Assembly: GCA_030693065.1 (NCBI GenBank)
Contig: JAUYBL010000024.1
Span: 1 to 64,000 of the forward strand
Origin: Methylococcaceae bacterium
GTDB taxonomy: Bacteria; Pseudomonadota; Gammaproteobacteria; Methylococcales; Methylomonadaceae
Length of the DNA: 64,000 bases
Direction: 5' to 3'
Shown: piece by piece, positions 44,830-55,190 of the stretch
How the letters are laid out: every line of letters starts with the position of its first letter
How positions within the stretch are numbered: position 1 is the stretch's first letter
Program-made: the position numbers and the translations under genes
Notes under the pieces: generated by a model
The model's database searches: none
The model's input: the letters and a program-made list of their open reading frames with translations, nothing else
Told to the model about the DNA's origin: nothing

Positions 44830-45195
44830 ATGCCTAGAGTAAAACGTGGCGTAACTGCCAGAGCAAGACATAAAAAAATTCTTAAGCAAGCCAAAGGTTA
44901 CTATGGTGCGCGCAGTCGTGTCTACCGTGTTGCCAAGCAAGCGGTTATTAAAGCCGGACAGTATGCATATCGCGACCGCAAACAGAGAAAACGTCAATTT
45001 AGAGCTCTTTGGATTGTCCGTATTAACGCAGCAGCTCGTATATTTGGCATTTCATATAGCCGCTTAATTAATGGTTTAACCAAAGCCAATGTAGCTATAG
45101 ACCGCAAAGTACTAGCTGATATTGCTGTTCGTGACATCGAAGCTTTTGGCAAAATCGCAGAGATTGCCAAGGCTAATCAAAGCCCTCAAAACTAA
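44830..45195 (+). CDS. rplT: 50S ribosomal protein L20 (bL20)
   Basis: A 121-residue basic protein, [29 protein letters not shown] at the start and the globular C-terminal domain with [24 protein letters not shown]20 is essential for early 50S assembly and is the regulator of its own operon in E. coli. Ribosome binding site AAGGAG. It is followed by a good terminator, which ends this part of the operon, although pheS follows on the same strand. Confidence 0.97.
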   Translation: MPRVKRGVTARARHKKILKQAKGYYGARSRVYRVAKQAVIKAGQYAYRDRKQRKRQFRALWIVRINAAARIFGISYSRLINGLTKANVAIDRKVLADIAVRDIEAFGKIAEIAKANQSPQN

Positions 45196-45216
45196 ACTTC
45201 TTTTTTAGAAGTGCTC

Positions 45217-45246
45217 ACCACCTCTCTTCATGAGAGGTGGTTGTTT
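45217..45246 (+). terminator. Rho-independent terminator after rplT
   Basis: ACCACCTCTC and GAGAGGTGGT form a perfect 10-bp stem with a five-base loop, followed by TGTTT. The T tract is short, so partial read-through into pheS is possible. Confidence 0.75.
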
Positions 45247-45307
45247 AGGCCATAATGCTTTGCCTAAACCAATGACTTTTTTAATACCCCTCCTATCCAC
45301 AAGCTAA

Positions 45308-46351
<1,044 letters not shown>

Positions 46352-46354
46352 TTT

Positions 46355-48730
46355 ATGAAAATCAGTGAAAATTGGCTAAGAACATATGTCAATCCAGAAA
46401 TCAGCACCGCTGAACTTGTTGCTCAACTTACCATGGCTGGTCTTGAGGTTGATTCCATAGAACCCGCCGCTGCCGTTTTTACTGGCGTTGTTATCGGTGA
46501 AGTTCTATCAACTCAGCAACATCCAGATGCAGATCGATTGAAAGTCTGCCAAGTTAACGTTGGCGAAACCGAACCACTGCAAATAGTGTGTGGCGCAACT
46601 AACGTGCGTGAAGGCTTGAAAATCCCTGCTGCATTAGTTGGGGCTATCTTGCCTGGCGACTTCAAAATCAAAAAATCCAAACTGCGTGGCGTAGAGTCAT
46701 TAGGTATGCTGTGTTCGGAAAAAGAACTTGGCTTAGCTGCCGATGCCCATGGATTAATGGAACTTGCTGCTAATGCGCCTGTAGGTATTGATATTCGAGA
46801 ATACTTATCGCTTAACGATAATATTATTGAAATCGATTTAACTCCAAATAGAGCAGATTGCTTAAGCATTGAAGGCATCGCACGCGAAGTTGCCGTACTC
46901 AACAAATTGGATTGGTCCGCGACTCTCGTTGAAAAAACCACACCGACAAATATTGATGAATTGTCGGTTAATGTACTGACGCCTGATGCCTGCCCTCGCT
47001 ACCTCGGGCGCTTGATTAAGGATGTAAATCCCAAAGCCGAAACACCATCATGGATGCAAGAACGTTTGCGCCGCTCTGGCATGAGAAGCCTGGGGGTGAT
47101 TGTTGATGTTACTAACTATGTACTCATTGAATTAGGACAGCCCCTGCACGCATTCGATGCCGATAAAATATCTGGCGGCATCAGCGTTCGTCATGCGCAT
47201 TCCGACGAAAGCATTGCCCTGCTTAACGGCCAAACAATTAAACTCGATAACGAAGCCTTAGTAATCGCCGATGACAGGCAAGCCTTAGCATTAGCTGGTG
47301 TAATGGGCGGTAGCGAATCTTCCGTAGCATCTACGACACAAAATATATTTTTGGAATGTGCGTTTTTTACACCTGCAAGTATCGCAGGCAAGGCTCGTAA
47401 ATTTGGCCTACATACTGATTCCTCGCACCGGTTCGAACGTGGCGTTGATTTTACGCTGCAGGAGCGCGCGATTGAACGTGCGACCCAGTTGATTATTGAT
47501 ATTGCAGGCGGAAGCGTCGGCCCAATTACAGAAGTAACATCAATAGCATTCTTACCATCTCGCAATGCCGTTATTGTCAGAAAACAAAGAATCGAAAAAA
47601 TTCTAGGTCTGAAAATTGCCGATACTGTTATTGCTGATATTTTTCAACGTCTTGGCTTAAGCATTGTTCCTCAAGACGATAACTGGTTAGTTACCCCGCC
47701 CGGCTTTAGATTTGACATTGCTATCGAGGCAGACTTAATCGAAGAAATAGCGCGTATTTATGGCTATAACAGCCTGCCTAGCAACAATTTACTAATGCGT
47801 TCGGAATTAGGTCTAGCTCCAGAAGCCTTACTAGAGCTGGATCGGGTTAAAGACTTGTTAGTTGATAGAGGCTATCAAGAAGCCATCACTTATAGTTTTG
47901 TCGATGAAGACACACAAAAAGCGATAGCTCCCAACGACATCGTTATTCGTCTGCAGAATCCGATTTCAGCCGACTTAGCTGTTATGCGTAGCACGTTGTG
48001 GGGAGGATTAATAAAAGCAGCCTTGTATAATACCCATCGTCAACAAACCAGAGTTCGATTTTTTGAGACTGGTCTTAAGTTCGTAGAAAAAAATGGCGAG
48101 GTCTTACAACAACAAACGTTGTCGGGATTATCTCTTGGCAGCTTATACCCTGAACAATGGAACGAAAGCACCCGCAATGTAGATTTCTTCGATATCAAAG
48201 CGGATGTTCAGGCAATGCTGGCTTTGTCCGGAATTGAAGCGAAATTTTCACTTGCGCAGCAAATCGCATTACACCCCGGCCAATCCGCTGAAATAGTGAC
48301 ATCAGATGGACATCATATTGGCTGGCTAGGTATGCTGCACCCAACGCTTGAAAAAGAATTGGGCTTTGATTCTCAAGTATTCCTATTCGAATTAGATCAG
48401 GATTTATTGCTAAAGAACCGTATACCTACCTTTAAACCTCTTTCAAAGTACCCATCTGTTCGGCGAGATTTGGCATTGATTGTCAAAGAAGACGTTTCTG
48501 CCGAAGCAATAATTGACTGCATAAAAGCAAACAACCAGAGGATTCTGCAAGATGTTGTCATTTTTGATGTCTATCGCGGCAAAGGGGTAGAAGAGGGATA
48601 CAAAAGTGTCGCATTAGGCCTAATCATACAAGACGAGACACAAACACTGACTGATTCTGAGACAGAATTGGTTATATCTAAGTTGTTAAATGCATTGACC
48701 GATACAATTGGCGCAAAACTGAGAGATTGA
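46355..48730 (+). CDS. pheT: phenylalanine-tRNA ligase beta subunit
   Basis: A 791-residue beta subunit, normal length. Domains in order: [16 protein letters not shown] start, EMAP/OB tRNA-binding domain (about 40-150), B3/B4 editing domains (about 210-395) with [16 protein letters not shown]5 (about 400-475), the catalytic-like core (about 485-680) and the C-terminal anticodon-binding FDX domain (about 695-790; [21 protein letters not shown]). It follows pheS and precedes ihfA by one base. Confidence 0.96.
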   Translation: MKISENWLRTYVNPEISTAELVAQLTMAGLEVDSIEPAAAVFTGVVIGEVLSTQQHPDADRLKVCQVNVGETEPLQIVCGATNVREGLKIPAALVGAILPGDFKIKKSKLRGVESLGMLCSEKELGLAADAHGLMELAANAPVGIDIREYLSLNDNIIEIDLTPNRADCLSIEGIAREVAVLNKLDWSATLVEKTTPTNIDELSVNVLTPDACPRYLGRLIKDVNPKAETPSWMQERLRRSGMRSLGVIVDVTNYVLIELGQPLHAFDADKISGGISVRHAHSDESIALLNGQTIKLDNEALVIADDRQALALAGVMGGSESSVASTTQNIFLECAFFTPASIAGKARKFGLHTDSSHRFERGVDFTLQERAIERATQLIIDIAGGSVGPITEVTSIAFLPSRNAVIVRKQRIEKILGLKIADTVIADIFQRLGLSIVPQDDNWLVTPPGFRFDIAIEADLIEEIARIYGYNSLPSNNLLMRSELGLAPEALLELDRVKDLLVDRGYQEAITYSFVDEDTQKAIAPNDIVIRLQNPISADLAVMRSTLWGGLIKAALYNTHRQQTRVRFFETGLKFVEKNGEVLQQQTLSGLSLGSLYPEQWNESTRNVDFFDIKADVQAMLALSGIEAKFSLAQQIALHPGQSAEIVTSDGHHIGWLGMLHPTLEKELGFDSQVFLFELDQDLLLKNRIPTFKPLSKYPSVRRDLALIVKEDVSAEAIIDCIKANNQRILQDVVIFDVYRGKGVEEGYKSVALGLIIQDETQTLTDSETELVISKLLNALTDTIGAKLRD

Positions 48731-48731
48731 T

Positions 48732-49028
48732 ATGGCCTTAACTAAAGCTGATTTTGCAGAAAAATTGTTTGAAGAACTTGGCCTAAATAAGCGCGAAGCT
48801 AAAGAAATGGTGGAGTTATTTTTTGAAGAAATCAAAGCCGCACTAGAAACTGGCGAACAGGTAAAAATTTCTGGTTTTGGCAAATTCGAGCTCCGAGACA
48901 AAAGCAGTCGTCCAGGCAGGAACCCTAAAACCGGCGAAGAAATACCCATTACCGCTAGGCGTGTGGTAACATTTCGGGCAGGACAAAAACTTAAAGCTCG
49001 AGTAGAAGCATATGCTGGAACCCAGTAA
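48732..49028 (+). CDS. ihfA: integration host factor subunit alpha
   Basis: A 98-residue DNA-bending protein of the HU/IHF family. The N-terminus [27 protein letters not shown], the [26 protein letters not shown] arm with the intercalating Pro, and the length identify the alpha subunit. The start lies one base after the pheT stop, as in E. coli. Its end overlaps the following merR-type gene by 17 bases. Confidence 0.96.
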   Translation: MALTKADFAEKLFEELGLNKREAKEMVELFFEEIKAALETGEQVKISGFGKFELRDKSSRPGRNPKTGEEIPITARRVVTFRAGQKLKARVEAYAGTQ

Positions 49029-49365
49029 TAATAATGAATTGCCTGCAATACCGGCAAAACGCTACTTTACAATAGGTGAAGTAAGCGAACTATGTGGCGT
49101 TAAACCGCATGTGCTTCGCTATTGGGAACAAGAATTTGGTGAACTTACTCCAGTTAAACGCAGGGGTAATCGTCGATATTATCAACGTCATGATGTATTG
49201 ATGATTCGGCAGATTAGATACTTGCTCTATGAACAAGGTTATACCATCGGTGGAGCAAAAGCCCACCTCAGCAGTACCGATGCAAAAGAAGATTCACAAC
49301 TTACCAAACAACTTATCCATCAAATGATTGGTGAACTAGAAGATATTCTTGAATTGCTTAAATAG
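49012..49365 (+). CDS. MerR-family transcriptional regulator
   Basis: A 117-residue MerR-type protein: N-terminal winged helix (about 17-85; [52 protein letters not shown]), then a short helix. No Cys-based metal-binding C-terminus is present, so it is not a typical metal sensor. This MerR gene after ihfA is common in gammaproteobacteria; its targets are not known to me. It overlaps ihfA and is the last protein gene of the operon before the tRNA. Confidence 0.88.
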   Translation: MLEPSNNNELPAIPAKRYFTIGEVSELCGVKPHVLRYWEQEFGELTPVKRRGNRRYYQRHDVLMIRQIRYLLYEQGYTIGGAKAHLSSTDAKEDSQLTKQLIHQMIGELEDILELLK

Positions 49366-49448
49366 TGGTTATATTTGCTTAGGCTAATGTAGTAAACTAG
49401 GCGCAGTTTATTGGTATTTTGATTCTACCTTGCAAAGATAAAACATGT

Positions 49449-49525
49449 CGGGGCGTAGCGCAGTTTGGTAGCGCACTTGCCTGGGGGGCAAGGGGTCGAA
49501 GGTTCAAATCCTTTCGTCCCGACCA
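49449..49525 (+). tRNA. tRNA-Pro (GGG)
   Basis: A complete 77-base cloverleaf: acceptor CGGGGCG pairing with CGTCCCG (one G.T), D arm GCGC...GCGC, anticodon stem CTTGC/GCAAG with loop CTGGGGG (anticodon GGG), T arm GAAGG-TTCAAAT-CCTTT and an encoded CCA end. It resembles E. coli proL and sits in the same place behind the ihfA-merR genes as in many relatives. Confidence 0.96.
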
Positions 49526-49578
49526 ATTTATAAAGCAAAAAGGCCAGCTAATTAGCTGGCCTTTTTGCTTTATAAATT
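49525..49578 (+). terminator. 54-bp perfect palindrome, tRNA-Pro terminator
   Basis: From 49525 to 49578 the sequence equals its own reverse complement, centred at 49551/49552 (GGCCAGCTAATTAGCTGGCC in the middle, flanked by AAAAA and TTTTT). It starts at the last base of the CCA end. It will terminate transcription in both directions. Confidence 0.88.
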
Positions 49579-49670
49579 CCATATACTAAATCTAATAATT
49601 TTCATGCTTTACGCACAATACCTGTAAAGCCCACCTTGCTTATATCTTGTTCAACAGCAATAGTTTCGCA

Positions 49671-50960
49671 ATGATTATTTCGTCTACCTTATCAGCGGCA
49701 ACGGAAAAAAATGCCAAGCTAGAAAGTGAACTGTTAAATAAAACCTGCCAATGCGTTTATCTTAATCGTAAAGCCCTATGCGATGAATTAACTCTATGGG
49801 GAAGCAGCGAACTTTGCTATGAAATTGCTGATCAACGAGCTCATCTTTTTGCCGAAGCTGCAGTTTTTGTAACGGCAGATAACCTATCCAAGCAAAAAGC
49901 TATTATTACAGCTGTGGAGAAAGTTATTGCTCTGCCAGCTTACAAAGAGCATGTACTTGCATACGCTCCATACACCGCCCATTTCACACCTAAAGCACAC
50001 GGTGTGTTTTTTGGCTACGATTTTCATTTAAGTCCCAGCGGACCACAATTAATAGAAATTAACACCAATGCAGGCGGGGCGTTACTCAGTGCCGTTATGG
50101 AATCCAGCAAAAAAAGCTGCCAACATTCCCATTCAGGATCCAATAAAAGCAAACATCCTGAACAACTATTTTTAAAAATGTTCGCGGCTGAATGGGAATC
50201 CGAGGAACGCTCATATCCTTTGCGCTGCATTGCAATTGTTGATACAGCGCCTCAACAACAATATCTATTCCCAGAGTTTTTACTTTTCAAACGTTTATTT
50301 GAACAGCAAGGACTTAAGGTGATTATTTGCGACCCATCGGAACTAAGTTTTAAAAGTGGTCGGCTTTGGCTAGATCAACAGCCCATCGACCTGGTTTATA
50401 ACCGCCTAACCGATTTCAGCTTAGAGGCTCCTGAACACCAAGATCTGCGCAATGCTTACATGGACAGCGCAGTAGTCGTTACACCGCATCCACTCAGTCA
50501 TGCGCTGTATGCTGATAAAAGAAATTTAAGCCTATTGACAGACGAATCGGCGCTCAAAGCATTAGGTCTTGACGATACGACTAGAGCCACACTGCTTTCA
50601 GGAATTGCTCATACAATAATCGTCACTCCCCCCGACGCGGACACGCTCTGGCATAATCGCAAACAGCTATTTTTTAAACCTGCCAAGGGATACGGTAGCA
50701 AAGCAGCTTACCGGGGCGACAAGCTTACTCATCGTGTCTTTAATGAAATTTTGCAAAACAATTATGTCGCGCAAACTTTAGTTCCACCTAGTAAGCGATA
50801 CTTAAAAATCAACGATGAAATTACTGAATACAAATTTGATTTACGGATGTACGTTTATCAAGGTGAAACGCAATTGACAATTGCCCGCTTATATCAAGGC
50901 CAGACAACTAACTTTCGCACTCCAGGTGGCGGTTTTGCGCCGGTAGTAGCAGTGACGTGA
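49671..50960 (+). CDS. ATP-grasp-like protein of unknown function
   Basis: About 429 residues. The C-terminal half looks like an ATP-grasp fold: KQLFFKPAKGYGSKAAYRGD (lysine and Gly-rich loop, about 335-355) and EYKFDLRMYVYQGETQLTIARLYQG (about 394-418). The N-terminal half contains GYDFHLSPSGPQLIEINTNAGGALLSAV, which resembles the metal/substrate part of glutathione- or glutathionylspermidine-synthase-type ligases. A carboxylate-amine ligase is therefore likely; substrate unknown. The frame is open to a TTG at 49647; I take the ATG at 49671. It stands alone with a terminator after it. Confidence 0.6.
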   Translation: MIISSTLSAATEKNAKLESELLNKTCQCVYLNRKALCDELTLWGSSELCYEIADQRAHLFAEAAVFVTADNLSKQKAIITAVEKVIALPAYKEHVLAYAPYTAHFTPKAHGVFFGYDFHLSPSGPQLIEINTNAGGALLSAVMESSKKSCQHSHSGSNKSKHPEQLFLKMFAAEWESEERSYPLRCIAIVDTAPQQQYLFPEFLLFKRLFEQQGLKVIICDPSELSFKSGRLWLDQQPIDLVYNRLTDFSLEAPEHQDLRNAYMDSAVVVTPHPLSHALYADKRNLSLLTDESALKALGLDDTTRATLLSGIAHTIIVTPPDADTLWHNRKQLFFKPAKGYGSKAAYRGDKLTHRVFNEILQNNYVAQTLVPPSKRYLKINDEITEYKFDLRMYVYQGETQLTIARLYQGQTTNFRTPGGGFAPVVAVT

Positions 50961-50984
50961 AAGCACTCTATGTTTGATAAGCGA

Positions 50985-51006
50985 AAGGGTGGCATCAGCC
51001 ACCCTT
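50985..51006. terminator. bidirectional terminator between the ATP-grasp gene and galU
   Basis: AAGGGTGGC and GCCACCCTT form a perfect 9-bp stem with an ATCA loop between two convergent gene ends. Confidence 0.75.
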
Positions 51007-51016
51007 ACGTATTGAG

Positions 51017-51895
51017 TTACTCAAGAACCAAATTTTTCAAGTAATTTAGGAAATCACCTTTTAATTCTTCATGCATCAAGCCATGTTCAACTGTTGCCAT
51101 CAAATAACCAAGCTTTGAGCCGCAGTCGTAGCGTTTACCTTCAAACTCATAAGCTAATACTTGTTCATCAGTCATCAAGGCTGCAATAGCGTCAGTCAAT
51201 TGAATTTCACCGCCCGCTCCTTTACCAGTTTCTTCAATTTTATTAAAAATAGCTGGGGTCAAGATGTAGCGCCCCACTACGGCTAAATTTGAAGGCGCAC
51301 GATCAGGCGCCGGTTTTTCAATAATTAACTCCACTGCGCCCACAGAAGACGAAACTTCCTTTGTTTTAACAATACCGTACTTATCTGTTTCTTCGGGATT
51401 GACTTTTTCTACACCCAAAATACTGCATTGATTTTCTTCATATTGCTGGACCATTTGCAGCATACAGCCATTGTCTCCATTTTCGATCAAGTCATCGGCT
51501 AGGATAACTGCAAATGGCTCATCGCCGACAACACTCTTAGCGCAGAGTACTGCATGCCCCAAGCCCAACGCCTCTGCCTGACGAATAAAAACAAAAGAAA
51601 CATGTGGCGGCATCATCTGCCGAATCATTCTTAATGTTTCTGTCTTACCGCGAATCATTAACTCGTTTTCCAACTCATACGCTTTGTCGAAATGATCGAC
51701 AATCGCATTCTTGCTTCGACCAGTAACAAAAATAATGGTATCGATACCTGCTTCCACAGCTTCTTCAACGCCATATTGAATCAGTGGTTTATCCACAACT
51801 GGCAACATTTCCTTGGGGCTGGCTTTTGTTGCTGGTAAAAAACGGGTACCAAGACCCGCAACAGGAAAAACTGCTTTTGTAATTTTTTGCTTCAT
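51017..51895 (-). CDS. galU: UTP-glucose-1-phosphate uridylyltransferase
   Basis: A 292-residue enzyme making UDP-glucose, a precursor for surface polysaccharides and sugar conversions. The nucleotidyltransferase loop AVFPVAGLGTRFLPATKASPKEMLP is at 7-30, with VDKPLIQYGVEEA, FAVILADDLI and GVEKVNPEETDKYGIV, all typical GalU. The ATG at 51895 gives the usual start MKQKITKAVFP; the open frame begins 33 bases earlier. Downstream (on the plus side) the glycogen genes use the alternative ADP-glucose route. Confidence 0.95.
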   Translation of the reverse strand: MKQKITKAVFPVAGLGTRFLPATKASPKEMLPVVDKPLIQYGVEEAVEAGIDTIIFVTGRSKNAIVDHFDKAYELENELMIRGKTETLRMIRQMMPPHVSFVFIRQAEALGLGHAVLCAKSVVGDEPFAVILADDLIENGDNGCMLQMVQQYEENQCSILGVEKVNPEETDKYGIVKTKEVSSSVGAVELIIEKPAPDRAPSNLAVVGRYILTPAIFNKIEETGKGAGGEIQLTDAIAALMTDEQVLAYEFEGKRYDCGSKLGYLMATVEHGLMHEELKGDFLNYLKNLVLE

Positions 51896-52050
51896 GTGAG
51901 TTGTGTTATCAAGACCTATCACTAACAATCAAATGCATGCACCGCATTTAACCACCTTGTCCTTAGTTATTAAGGATGCCACATTTTAAGCTTTTTCGGT
52001 GATTCAACCATAGCTATCTTAATCACAAATATTCCAATCAATAAAATCAA

Positions 52051-52554
52051 TCAAGATGCTGGTAAGTGTCTCTCAATATCATGCGCCTTGAGACCCCAAG
52101 CCAATAGCGATTCAACCCTATGATTTTCAAACGCCAATCGTTTAATTAAAATTTCAAAAAGTCCTTTATAAAACAAATATCCCACTGTGCCATGTGCGTC
52201 CAAATAATTACTCAAATGCACACCATCAATTTCCAATATGCTGCCATCGGTAACTGCAGTGACGGAAGCATTACGAACCCCTGTCTCATATAATGAAACT
52301 TCACCAAAAATATCCCCGACAGCCAAATCGCAGATCCCTGGCCTGACTTTTCTCCGCTCTTCCAATGCCACAGATACCGATACTCTTAACTTGCCTTCTT
52401 GTACTATATAAAGTGATTTACCTAACTCACCCTCATGAAGGATGGCTTCATTCGCTTTGAATACGCGTAATTTCCAAGCAACACCCTCTGAAAACGATGG
52501 ATCAGCAATGATGTTATTAATTAATTCATTTAAATTACTCAAGTTCTTCTCCAA
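52051..52554 (-). CDS. cyclic nucleotide-binding domain protein
   Basis: A 167-residue protein consisting of a Crp-type cNMP-binding fold (about 30-125): EAILHEGELGKSLYIVQEGKLRVSV and GDIFGEVSLYETGVRNASVTAVTDGSILEID, where GEVSLYETGVRNASV occupies the phosphate-binding cassette. No helix-turn-helix follows, so it is not a complete transcription factor; the helical C-terminus may bind a partner. Ligand unknown. It is in line with galU on the same strand, 155 bases away. Confidence 0.75.
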   Translation of the reverse strand: MEKNLSNLNELINNIIADPSFSEGVAWKLRVFKANEAILHEGELGKSLYIVQEGKLRVSVSVALEERRKVRPGICDLAVGDIFGEVSLYETGVRNASVTAVTDGSILEIDGVHLSNYLDAHGTVGYLFYKGLFEILIKRLAFENHRVESLLAWGLKAHDIERHLPAS

Positions 52555-52784
52555 TTACATAATTAATAAATCGCCAATGAGGCGATGCTGATTTGAAGTA
52601 TAGAAGTAAGCTGGCATGATTGGATTCGGTTGCTGACAATTTATCTTCAAATGTTTACAACTCTGTTGCTCGCTGTAAATTCTATTAATAACAGGATAAT
52701 TATAAATCCTGAGTTTTGCTTAGCTACCACCTACATATGCAGTAAACTAAACCCAATTAACACCAAAAATATAAGGACAGATTG

Positions 52785-53651
52785 ATGATTAAAACTCACT
52801 CTTACAACATAATGCTTTTAGGCCTATGCCTAGCCACAACTGCATTCTCTGCGTCGGCCGAAGAAAAATTTAAAGTGTGCGCTGATCCGCTCAACCCACC
52901 TTATTCAAGCAAAAACCGCGACGGTTTTGAAAACAAAATCGCTGAACTTTTTGCTAAAGAACTAAAACAAAATATTGAATACACATGGTTCCCACAGCGT
53001 ATCGGTTTTATCCGCAACACCTTGAATGCATCTGTGGATGAAAATGCAGTAGACAGCACTGAATTTAAGTGTGACATAGTAATGAGCGTACCTGCTGGCT
53101 CAGACCTCACACTGACTACTGCGCCTTATTACAATTCAACCTACGTACTGTTGATTGCCCAAGGCCGTGGATGGGATGACATAAAAAGAGCCGAGCAATT
53201 AGCCAGTTTGCCACTTCAACGTCAAGAAGCTTTAAAAATTGCCATGTTTGACCGGGGACCAGGTACGACCTGGATGCAAAAAAATGGCTTGTTAGATCAG
53301 GGCATCCCCTACCAATCGATGTCTGGCGATAATGAAAACATCGCCATGCAAATAGAAAAAGATCTAAAAGCAAAAAAAATAGACATGGTAATTTTGTGGG
53401 GGCCACTGGCTGCCTACGTAACTTCGCAAAGCCCCAAAAACAGTTATGCAACGATTCCTATGCAATCTACGCCCGACATCAAATTTGATTTTGCTGTGGC
53501 TATGGGAGTTAGAAATGGAGACAAAGCTAGAAAGGAAGTATTAGATAAACTAATTGCCGCTAAATCCAGCCAAATTCAAGCCATTTTGACCAGCTACAAC
53601 ATCCCTTTGTTGCCAATCCCCAAAAAAACAACCAAGAAAGATGATGATTAA
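52785..53651 (+). CDS. quinoprotein-dehydrogenase-associated periplasmic binding protein (MxaJ/XoxJ-like)
   Basis: A 288-residue periplasmic solute-binding fold protein with a signal peptide (ending FSASA) and the start of the mature part EEKFKVCADPLNPPYSSKNRDGFENKIAELFAKEL. This is the pattern of the MxaJ/XoxJ-related family (TIGR03871) that assists PQQ alcohol dehydrogenases. Two Cys residues (CADP and EFKCDIVM) are conserved in the family. It is not next to mxaF or xoxF here, so its dehydrogenase partner must be elsewhere. AAGGAC precedes the ATG at 52785. Monocistronic with a terminator. Confidence 0.8.
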   Translation: MIKTHSYNIMLLGLCLATTAFSASAEEKFKVCADPLNPPYSSKNRDGFENKIAELFAKELKQNIEYTWFPQRIGFIRNTLNASVDENAVDSTEFKCDIVMSVPAGSDLTLTTAPYYNSTYVLLIAQGRGWDDIKRAEQLASLPLQRQEALKIAMFDRGPGTTWMQKNGLLDQGIPYQSMSGDNENIAMQIEKDLKAKKIDMVILWGPLAAYVTSQSPKNSYATIPMQSTPDIKFDFAVAMGVRNGDKARKEVLDKLIAAKSSQIQAILTSYNIPLLPIPKKTTKKDDD

Positions 53652-53658
53652 CTAAAAG

Positions 53659-53694
53659 TTACCGCCAAAATCTAATTGAATATTTTGGCGGTAA
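53659..53694. terminator. bidirectional terminator
   Basis: TTACCGCCAAAAT (53659-53671) and ATTTTGGCGGTAA (53682-53694) form a perfect 13-bp stem between the convergent MxaJ-like gene and malQ. Confidence 0.82.
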
Positions 53695-53699
53695 AACAG

Positions 53700-55184
53700 T
53701 CACTTTCTGTGAAACAAGCCAACTAAATGCGCCAGCCTGTCGACTCGATCTTGTCCCAACTGATGCCAATCAAATCGCCAGCGCCAATTGCCTGTAATAG
53801 TTCCCGGCGTGTTCATTCGGTGTTCTGAATTTAACTCCAATACATCCTGCATCGGAACAATGGCAAGGTTAGCCACCGATGAAAATGCCGCGTGAATGAG
53901 TGCGCAATGCAAGCTAGTTTGCGGATTACCCAGATATTCATAGATATAGCGGCGCTCATCTTCACTTAACTGATTTGACCAACCGACAGTCGTATCGTTA
54001 TCGTGAGTGCCCGTATAAGCCACGCAATTTTTTACATAGTGATCTGGCAAATAAGGATTATCCGAGCCGCCGCCAAACGCAAATTGCAAAATTTTCATCC
54101 CGGGCAAGTTAAATTCATCCCTTAATTCTTCAACTTCCGGGGTAATAATACCTAAATCTTCCGCCACTAAAGGTATTGGACCAAGCGCTGACTTAATGGC
54201 TTTTAATAATGCTTTCCCAGGTGCTTTGACCCATTCACCATGTATCGCGGTCTCTTCGCTTGCCGGAATCTCCCAAGCTGCTTCCAGACCACGAAAATGA
54301 TCAATTCGCAAAATATCGAACAACTCCATCTGGGTTCGTAATCTGTCGACCCACCATTCAAAACCGGTTTTCTTCAAATATTTCCAGTCATAGTGAGGAT
54401 TCCCCCAGCGTTGCCCCGTCGCTGAAAAGTAATCTGGCGGCACCCCCGTCACAACGGACATTTCGCCAGATTCAGTAAGCTTGAACACGTCACGATTTGC
54501 CCAGACATCGGTACTGTCATAAGCGACAAAAATTGGAATGTCACCAAATACATAAACGCCATGTTGATTAGCGTAGGTTTTTAGTGCCAGCCATTGCCGA
54601 TAAAACACGTATTGCTCAAATCTGATCGCGTCAATTTCATTTTTTAACCGCCGCCGAGCCTCTTTTAGGGCTTTAGTTTGCCTTTCTTTGAAGTGTACCG
54701 GCCATTGATTCCAACATTGCTGATTGAATTCATTTTTTAGCGCCATAAATAACGCAAAATCATCCAACCAAAACGCTTTTTCGTCGCAAAAATGCGCAAA
54801 ATCGTTTCTGTCATGCGCGGTTGCACGCTCTAAAAAGCCGACATAGGCTTTGGTAACCAAGCAGCTTTTATTAAATTTTGTTGTGCCTTGGCATTCTTGG
54901 CATTGCTCGGATAATTGCAACCACCCTTGAGTCACTAGCCAATCAATATTGATTAATGCAGGGCTTCCCGCATGCGCTGATAAACATTGATAAGGCGACC
55001 CATCATCATGAGTCACTCCCAATGGCAATACCTGCCAAACACTGATTCCGGTGCTCTTTAGAAAATCGACAAAATTATAAGCCTCCTGCCCCAGGTCGCC
55101 ATTTTCTCCGGCACCGGGCAAAGAAGTGATATGTAGCAATATGCCGCCACGACGTTGATTTAAAATATTATCCACGGTAGTCAT
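53700..55184 (-). CDS. malQ: 4-alpha-glucanotransferase (amylomaltase, GH77)
   Basis: A 494-residue GH77 enzyme that transfers alpha-1,4-glucan segments. It starts RRGGILLHITSLPG and carries GDIPIFVAYDSTDVWAN, VTGVPPDYFSATGQRWGNPHYDW, the catalytic Asp in RIDHFRGLEAAWEIP, the acid Glu in PLVAEDLGIITPEVE and TGTHDNDTTVGW. Length is that of the shorter bacterial/plant DPE1-type enzymes. It lies seven bases after the GH57 gene on the same strand, as part of glycogen turnover. Confidence 0.95.
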   Translation of the reverse strand: MTTVDNILNQRRGGILLHITSLPGAGENGDLGQEAYNFVDFLKSTGISVWQVLPLGVTHDDGSPYQCLSAHAGSPALINIDWLVTQGWLQLSEQCQECQGTTKFNKSCLVTKAYVGFLERATAHDRNDFAHFCDEKAFWLDDFALFMALKNEFNQQCWNQWPVHFKERQTKALKEARRRLKNEIDAIRFEQYVFYRQWLALKTYANQHGVYVFGDIPIFVAYDSTDVWANRDVFKLTESGEMSVVTGVPPDYFSATGQRWGNPHYDWKYLKKTGFEWWVDRLRTQMELFDILRIDHFRGLEAAWEIPASEETAIHGEWVKAPGKALLKAIKSALGPIPLVAEDLGIITPEVEELRDEFNLPGMKILQFAFGGGSDNPYLPDHYVKNCVAYTGTHDNDTTVGWSNQLSEDERRYIYEYLGNPQTSLHCALIHAAFSSVANLAIVPMQDVLELNSEHRMNTPGTITGNWRWRFDWHQLGQDRVDRLAHLVGLFHRK

Positions 55185-55190
55185 CTTAGG

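Noticed and set aside
49397-49582. Minus-strand frame with [25 protein letters not shown]
   Set aside because: It is the antisense translation of tRNA-Pro and its palindrome, a well-known false protein.
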